This document shows positions 58,442 to 64,000 of a DNA stretch of 64,000 nucleotides, piece by piece. This DNA comes from Elgaria multicarinata webbii (Eukaryota; Chordata; Lepidosauria; Squamata; Anguidae): NCBI RefSeq assembly GCF_023053635.1, contig NC_086182.1, positions 4,365,001-4,429,000 of the forward strand, read 5' to 3'. The notes beneath the pieces were generated by a model that searched no databases, was not told the origin of the DNA, and worked only from the letters and a program-made list of their open reading frames with translations. Position 1 is the first letter of the stretch. Each line of letters opens with the position of its first letter. Position numbers and translations under genes: made by a program.

Positions 58442-58830
58442 ATGTAGAATGTACATTAATTAATTAATTAATTACATTTATATACAGCCCCATAGCCGAA
58501 GCTCTCTGGGCAGTTTACAAAGGTTAAAAACAGTGAACGTTAAAAACAAATTTACAAAAATTTTAAACCATCAAAAGCATAAAAACAACAATATCCATTT
58601 AAAACAACTATTCTGGGGTCAGTTAAAAACTCAGCATATGTTGTTGTTAACTGCCTGGGAGAAGAGAAAAGTCTTGACCTGGCGCTGAAAAGATAACAAT
58701 GTTGGCGCCAGGCAAGCTTCGTCGGGGAGATCATTCCATAATTGGGGGGCCGCCATTGAAAAGGCCCTCTCCTTTGTTGCCATGGTCAGCTGGCTCTCTT
58801 GGCCAAGGATATAGTGCAAAAGGGAAATGT
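58442..58830 (-). mobile_element. L2-type LINE 3' end
   Basis: Tail (ATTTATATACAGCCCCATAG) and antisense ERAFSMAAPQLWNDLPDEAC. Closely related to the element at 54.6 kb. Confidence 0.85.
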
Positions 58831-58917
58831 ATGGTCAGCTATTTCTTAAGGCTGAGACATGTGGAGGATGGGAGTCAAAGAGAGATACAGAATGCATACG
58901 TCAGCTACTTTCCATGT

Positions 58918-59032
58918 AACCACATTACTGCTTTAAAGCGCTTTATAACAGTTTTGACAACTGCACTGCATATAGTTTTCAAAACGTTTTCAAAGTGCTT
59001 TAAAGCGCTTTAAAAGCAGTAGCTTATGCCAT
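58918..59032. mobile_element. 'ctacac' MITE, degenerate ends
   Basis: Inner arms CTGCTTTAAAGCGCTTTATA and AAAGCGCTTTAAAAGCAGTA. Confidence 0.65.
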
Positions 59033-59109
59033 GCTTAAAACATCGTAAGCTTTGTGACTGGACAATTGACCTCTGCAATAAGGAAACTATAGAAATCTAT
59101 CAGAGTGTT

Positions 59110-59531
59110 ACACCTTGGGGCGGTGGGCAGTTCTCTTTTCCTTGTATTACCTGCGGGATCGCCTTCTCCCATACAATCCGCCCCGCACACTCAGGTACTC
59201 TGGGAAGGCTTTACTCCAGTCAGCCGCAACTAGGCTGGCAAAGGTTACCCAGAAGACCTTTTCTTCTGCCGCCCCCAGACTGTGGAATGGCCTGCCGGAG
59301 GAGATTCGTCAGCTTAATACTCTCTCTGAGTTTAAGACAGCCATAAAGACTAGTCTCTTCTGGCAGGCCTACCCAGATGAATTTTAAACCTAAGAATTAT
59401 AAGATGTTGTGATTGTTATTTTAATATTGTATTGGTTTAATATGCTCTTTTAACTAATTTTATGTATTATATTTTATTTAGTGTTGTTCCCCGCCTCGAT
59501 CCAGAGGGAGAGGTGAGTAATAAATAAATAA

Positions 59532-59589
<58 letters not shown>

Positions 59590-59590
59590 G
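59110..59590 (+). mobile_element. L2/CR1-group LINE 3' end with (ATT)n
   Basis: TFSSAAPRLWNGLPEEIRQL, then SLFWQAYPDEF and a stop, a short UTR and about 18 ATT units. Close kin of the fragment at 47.3 kb. Confidence 0.88.
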
Positions 59591-60984
59591 AGCTCCGGTG
59601 CAATGTAGTGTTTTCTGTGTTGTTGCAATAAAGTGACTGGTGAGCGTTACCTGAGTCGTGTCCAGTCTCTTGACCATGTAAAGAATTCCATGAGAGGACC
59701 AAAAAAAGCCTATCCAGTACTCCGATGCGGTTGGAATAAGGATTGTCTCACTATTCTATCCGCCCTGCTTCTGAATGTAGAGAGATAACTCGTGCAAGGA
59801 GGCCTCTGTCCATTAATTCTCTGGAGAATTGATTAGCATGTACATGATAACTATCGAGCAAGGTACTGTTATGTTTTAGCCTTAAGAACTTGACGCGCAA
59901 ATGAAACAGAGGTGGATATTGCAGATGAATACCAGGGGGGAAAAGATGGAGCTCTGTGTAAACCGATGCTGCGAAGTTTCAGGGAAGGATATTCCACATT
60001 CAGTCCTACCCATGTATCACAAGGTTGTCACTTTGCAATTGTGATACTGTGGGTTTGGGGTGGATCAGCAGTGAAAACGGTGCCGTGTAGATGGCCCATG
60101 AGAGACGGTGTTTAAAAAGAAAGAAAGAAAGGGCCAGAAGAAGTACAGTATGTGCTTAGGTCTCATTGGTCTCAGTGGTCCAAAGCACATTTAACTTTCT
60201 CTGAAGTGGTCAAAACCACTCTCTGTTTCTGTTTCTACATCACAGGCAGACCGTGGGTCACTGTGGGTTTAGCCTACAGCTCACAGGATTCCAAAATGGA
60301 TCAGAGCAAAGCTCCTTTGTTAGGTTTCCTCACAAGACGCAGTGTAGAGAAGATGTCAGCACACATCAGCTGCAGAAATGGCTGCAGAAATCCCAGCGGT
60401 GATGCTGTACGTGAGCGAGAGGCAGGGGCGTCCCGCTCGTGTCACCTGGCCCGGGCCCAGAGTTCACTTACAGCAACCTCACCGTCAGGTCTTCCACGGC
60501 ATTAAGGAGGCACAATTTTCCTGCCAAGGCTTGCTTTGCCTTTCCACACATTATTTATTATAGATTTAACAATGTTAAACACACCCACACACCCACCCCA
60601 CATAACCAGCGTCGGATAGCAGATCAGTACAAAGTATGTGATTAAAAGGTGTGTCTGATTGATATCATTCACTAAATGAATTTGAAGGAGGATCCTTTAA
60701 TATTTATACAAACAAGATTAAGAAGAGTTAGTAAATCAAATGTGTTTTCATCCATTGCCTTGAACTCCTGATTGTTTTGAACTGACCCGTATGATCTGCA
60801 GCCTCTGAGGATGGTGCCACTTCAGATCGCCGGTGAGAGATGGAAAGTTTGAATGCTCTCAAACTTGCTGCACACACCCTGCATATACAAGGCTGGCCTA
60901 CAGATCCCCCATGCGCTACTTTTGTGCATGCACAGGGGAGCATTCCACGGCTCAGCCTCCCACCTGCATCTGGACAAGAGGACG

Positions 60985-61225
60985 ATGTCTGATCCCACTT
61001 CAGGTCACTGGTCCACCTAGCTCAACATTGTTCACTGTCAGTGACTCTCCAGACTTTCTCAGCCCTACCTGGAGATGTCCGGGATTGAACCCAGGGCCAG
61101 ATCTACACTACTGCTTTAAAGCGCTTTATAACAGTTTTATAGCACTTTAAAGCAGTAGTGTAGATCCAGCCCAGGACTTACTACATGCAGAGCAGGGCCT
61201 TTACCACTGAGCTATGACCCCATCC
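60985..61225 (-). mobile_element. second tRNA-SINE family, split by a MITE
   Basis: The same family as at 24923; box A (GCTCAGTGGTAAAGGC) and box B (GGTTCAATCCC) are now separated by the insert at about 61093-61170. Confidence 0.75.
61093..61170. mobile_element. 'ctacac' hairpin MITE inside a SINE
   Basis: Arms GGCCAGATCTACACTACTGC and GCAGTAGTGTAGATCCAGCC, about 78 bp. Confidence 0.82.
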
Positions 61226-61552
61226 CCCTCCCCCCCATGAAATGGTATAGCCTAGCAATGGATACATCCCACGGATCTGTGTGGCTCTCTGTGCTGGGAG
61301 AGACAAGGCAACTGGATGAGGATTTCTTTTGTAACCAGAAGCCGAGGCGCTGGCAAAAGACTTGAGGGTTGCATCAAGAACTCTGCGTGTGCGTGTGTAT
61401 GCGTACATGCGTGTAAGGAGAGATGCTCTCTGAAGGTCATTCAAGAATCTCTCTCTCTCTTGGTTAGGATAAATGTTGCAGGAAGTTCAGTTGCTGCTGC
61501 TGGAGTGTGCGCTGGGCCTGCTTCTCCGCCTTCTCCGCCACCCAGCTCTCCT

Positions 61553-61687
61553 CTAAGCCCAGTAGATGGGGACGCTGCTGCAGAGGATGTTAATTGTGGT
61601 GCCCAGGATGGAACGGTCAGCCAGTGGCGCAGACAGCCCGTCCGCTCCCTCCTCTCCCCGTTTGTGGGACGGCACGAGTGGCTTGGG
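61553..61687 (-). CDS. SFTPC-like: second SP-C-like gene, terminal exon
   Basis: 44 codons and TAG. The end INILCSSVPIYWA is close to INILCSHVPIFWA of the neighbouring gene and to human VSTLCGEVPLYYI. Confidence 0.93.
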   Translation of the reverse strand, partial: PKPLVPSHKRGEEGADGLSAPLADRSILGTTINILCSSVPIYWA

Positions 61688-62987
61688 CTACAAGAGGGGA
61701 AACAATAGGTCTGTTGCCCGAAAAAGCAAAACTCGGTCCTTTAAGCTGACCCAGTGCACCTCCTTCACACCACTGTCCCTGCATAGAATTCTTAGGATTT
61801 GGAGGGAATCTACACGTCGTACTGAAGGCGTTTGCATGCGCCTCCAGTACGCCCCCAAAACGATGGTGTAGATTCCCTAGCCTACCTGCCCAGAAGAGAC
61901 GGAGGAGGAGGCGGTTGGGGAATCCGGCTGCGTCCTTGCCGCCGCCGCCTCTCCGACCCGGGTCACTCTTACCCCGGCAGCAGGAGGCCGGCGGGGAGGC
62001 AGCGGCGGCGGCGGCGGCAAGGACGCGGCCAGATTCCCCAGCCGCCTCCTCCTCCGTCTCTTCTGGGCAGGTAGCTAGGGAATCTACACCATCGTTTTGG
62101 GGGCGTACTGGAGGCACATGCAAGTGCCTTCAGTACGACGTGTAGATTTCATCTTTCAGGGATGTTTTCATTGGGGCTGGCATTAAGCCTGTGTAGCAGT
62201 TACAGAATTGAGAGGCTGAAGGCTTTGTGCACTTGCTTGCAGGGCAGAGAGGCTCTCATCAGGGGAACTGAAAGACGCCCAGCGGCAAACGTGGTCCTAC
62301 TCCAAAGCCCTCGGAGGGGTCTGAGCATAGCTTCGAGTGGTGCAAAGGAGCTGGGGGGTCTTTAGAATGGGTAAGGATGGTACCTGGATAAGTGCTGTCT
62401 CTCCCAGAGCGGTGACAGGTAATCCCAACGCCGAGGAGGGAGCACAGGGTTTCTGGGCGGCCATCCAGGGACCGGAGCTGCCCCTGCCCTCCTCCTGGTG
62501 GAAGGTGACCAATCGCCAGTCGTCTTCCACCAGGCACCACCCGCAGATTGGTCCCAAATGGGCCCCACAGCGACGTCAGACAGCAGAAGCTTTGTATTGA
62601 CGTTGCTCTGTTTGAAAGAGTCGGGGCAAATCCCTGGATTTTTCAAACTGCGGCATCGTGGGAAAGCCCTGCAGTGGCTGTGAAGCTATGCCTGCGTTGT
62701 CTAACCGCAGATCCACAGTGCAAATCCACAGCCACCGCAGGGCTTTGCCCGCACAGAGGTAGCCCCCCAGTTCTACCATGTAGTTTGTGGCTTGTGTACA
62801 TTGGCTCTGAACGCAGAGCGAGGTGGCCTGCTCCATCCCAGCAATCCTTCTGTGTCCAGCCCTCTTCCTGCCTCACCTGAATGTGCTGGAGGACTCCAAC
62901 GACACTATCCAGGCTTTGGATGTTCTCCTTGTGCATTCTGGTGATGTAGCAAGACTCTCCTGGCCAAGATCGGTAGCCAATCAAGAG
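61553..62987 (-). CDS. SFTPC-like: second SP-C/BRICHOS-like paralogue, last two exons
   Basis: Exons 62987-62877 and 61687-61553 encode the central and C-terminal BRICHOS domain and the stop, 81 residues in all. The first reads LLIGYRSWPGESCYITRMHK and ENIQSLDSVVGVLQHIQ. The second reads PKPLVPSHKRGEEGADGLSA, PLADRSILGTTINILCSSVP and IYWA. They align throughout with exons 4 and 5 of the gene at 41.5-48.1 kb and with human SP-C, keeping both BRICHOS Cys. Both introns seen are phase 0. The first exon has three more codons than its counterpart. Exons 1-3 are not found before base 64000 and must lie to the right, so whether this copy has a Cys-rich exon 2 is unknown. Same strand and about 20 kb apart: a tandem duplicate, divergent enough not to be recent. 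Confidence 0.9.
61688..62876 (-). other. second SP-C-like gene, last intron with 345-bp palindrome
   Basis: The intron contains a near-perfect inverted repeat at about 61806-62149. The rest looks unique. It ends in CCTCTTGTAG. Confidence 0.8.
61806..62149. repeat. 345-bp GC-rich palindrome
   Basis: Arms of about 150 bases run from GAATCTACACGTCGTACTGA to its complement TCAGTACGACGTGTAGATTT. Each arm holds a smaller 'ctacac...gtgtag' unit and a GCC-repeat segment near the centre. Confidence 0.88.
62877..62987 (-). CDS. SFTPC-like: second SP-C-like gene, central BRICHOS exon
   Basis: The acceptor is TTTTGAACAG and the donor GTGAGG; 37 codons including the BRICHOS Cys (ESCYITRM). Confidence 0.92.
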
Positions 62988-63046
62988 CTGTTCAAAACAA
63001 GCAGAGACCGCGGCTGTGTTTTACATCTCAATAAATGGCCAATAAT

Positions 63047-63187
63047 CAGGGGAGGCTGGCGGCTCCAATGCCAGTGGGGCTATGAGTCTGCTCTGGGTTT
63101 CAGTCAGAACCAGTCAGAACTCTCAAGTGCTTTGCTCCTTGGAGAGCTCCTTTAGGGTTCTGACTGAAACCCAGAGCGGATCCACCT
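63047..63187. mobile_element. hAT MITE, family B
   Basis: Inverted arms are present (TCTGGGTTTCAGTCAGAACC, CTGACTGAAACCCAGAGCGG); the right end is degraded. Confidence 0.8.
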
Positions 63188-63721
63188 CTGGGCGCAGATA
63201 CTTAGCAAGCACTCAAACCAGACTAAAAATCTCCGGCATTTTTTGGGGGAAGCCATAACAGTGAAGCTGGTATCAGTTCAGACTCTAGATACGGGGATGC
63301 CTGGAATGTACACAACCCAGACCTAGAAATGGGGGACATCTTTAAGAGAAGGCATCTGAAAGGAATGAGCTTAAGTATATTGCAACAGGAACCTGAATGG
63401 CAGGTTCCAAACTGCCATGAACACAATGGATCTTTCTTGTTTCCTTTTCACACAATCACTCTCAGGAACCAGTGACCCCAAAAAAGCCATAATCCGAGCT
63501 AAAAATAACATTTTCCTGATCCCGGCAAACCCATCTGCTCTGCAAACTAGCAGCTGCTACCCAGATGAAACGGGCGGTGAGCCGTCACCTCATCGAGGCC
63601 TGGCCTGTCAGAACCTTTGGCTCAGCGGGGCTCAGCACTCCCGGCCAGCAGCCGGGGAAGAGGCCCTCCTTGGTACCTCATTAATCTGGGGAGGAGCAGT
63701 GAATTGGAACCCAGTTTCTAT

Positions 63722-63875
63722 CAGTGGAGGCTGGTGGCTCCAACATCAGTGGGCAGTGGATTCGCTCACAGTTTCAGACAGAACTCTAAAGTGCTTTGCT
63801 CCTTGGAGAGCTCCTTTAGAAGGAGCCGGACCAGATCCATCGCCCCACTGACTTTGGATCCACCAGCCTCCACTG
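63722..63875. mobile_element. hAT MITE, family B
   Basis: Both CAGTGGAGGCTGGTGG ends are present; no clear target duplication. Confidence 0.85.
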
Positions 63876-64000
63876 GCAATGATGCCAAGTTCTCTCGCTC
63901 CACCTCTTTCTCCCTCACACGCACATGCACACGCCATTGGCCCAGTCACACACCCACCCACCCCGCTACAATACATCAAGTAAGTTCTTTTCCTGGATTC

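Larger units (their letters stand above)
48173..61552. other. intergenic between the two SP-C-like genes
   Basis: I see no host gene. Contents are a palindromic element (48.77-48.90 kb), sense CR1 tails (49.32-49.37 and 56.75-56.86 kb), 'gggtgacc' MITEs (50.27-50.47 and 57.12-57.39 kb), a hAT hairpin (52.07-52.20 kb), a degenerate MITE and SINE (52.8-53.08 kb), a hAT transposase relic (53.6-54.3 kb), L2 fragments (54.6-56.1, 58.44-58.83, 59.1-59.6 kb), a Penelope-like fragment (57.7-58.05 kb) and a SINE with an inserted MITE (60.98-61.22 kb). Stretches 49.4-50.25, 51.0-52.0 and 59.6-60.9 kb show nothing I can name. Confidence 0.55.
62988..64000 (-). other. second SP-C-like gene, upstream intron (incomplete)
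   Basis: I looked for an exon resembling ATFHVEDR...VIYD and found none. Two copies of the 150-bp hAT MITE are present (63047-63187 and 63722-63875). Confidence 0.7.

Noticed and set aside
63190-64000. Missing exon 3 of the second SP-C-like gene
   Set aside because: Searched by eye for the ATFHVEDR/VIYD motif; none found, so it is assumed to lie beyond the window.
1-64000. CRISPR arrays, operons, bacterial signals
   Set aside because: None are expected or seen in this vertebrate sequence; periodic signals are microsatellites and MITEs.

Overview
The window is vertebrate nuclear DNA, most likely from a squamate reptile (lizard or snake). The evidence is widely spaced exons with GT-AG introns and a dense load of BovB, CR1 and L2-type LINEs, tRNA-derived SINEs and hairpin hAT MITEs. 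The species call is an inference; no search was possible.

Layout. (1) 1-18662 (+): the 3' two thirds of RASSF2, seven coding exons encoding about 230 C-terminal residues (acidic linker, basic NLS region, RA domain, SARAH domain). Its 5' exons lie left of the window. One intron uses a GC donor. (2) 18663-32674: RASSF2 3' UTR and intergenic repeats. (3) 32675-33161 (+): a single-exon coding gene for a 158-residue secreted, probably GPI-anchored protein. It has the Shadoo/prion plan: signal peptide, basic Gly/Ser/Arg region, Ala/Gly hydrophobic segment, one N-glycosylation sequon and a hydrophobic tail. (4) 41536-48119 (-): a complete five-exon gene related to pulmonary surfactant protein C (SFTPC). 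It has the poly-Val transmembrane helix and a full BRICHOS domain, but a cysteine-saturated insert (32 Cys in exon 2) stands in place of the short N-terminal palmitoylated CCP segment. (5) 61553-62987 (-): the last two coding exons of a second SP-C/BRICHOS paralogue, the rest of which lies beyond the right edge.

The RASSF2 neighbourhood carries the prion-family locus in mammals (PRNP-PRND-RASSF2-SLC23A2), so a prion-like gene here fits that synteny. An SP-C-like tandem cluster here does not match the mammalian SFTPC locus (near BMP1 and LGI3). The cysteine-rich SP-C-like protein is the strongest candidate for an undescribed system: a type II membrane BRICHOS proprotein with a long cytosolic Cys tract that could be multiply palmitoylated, metal-binding or disulfide cross-linked. 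The sequence does not show which.

Repeats. At least three hAT-type hairpin MITE families show 8-bp target duplications. A hAT transposase relic (53.6-54.3 kb), a Penelope-like GIY-YIG fragment (57.7-58.0 kb), an L2 RT fragment with a long open frame (54.8-56.0 kb) and nested insertions are present. About 0.4-1.5 kb downstream of the complete SP-C-like gene is a MITE whose interior is an array of palindromic modules bounded by splice-donor-like AGGTAAG/CTTACCT ends.
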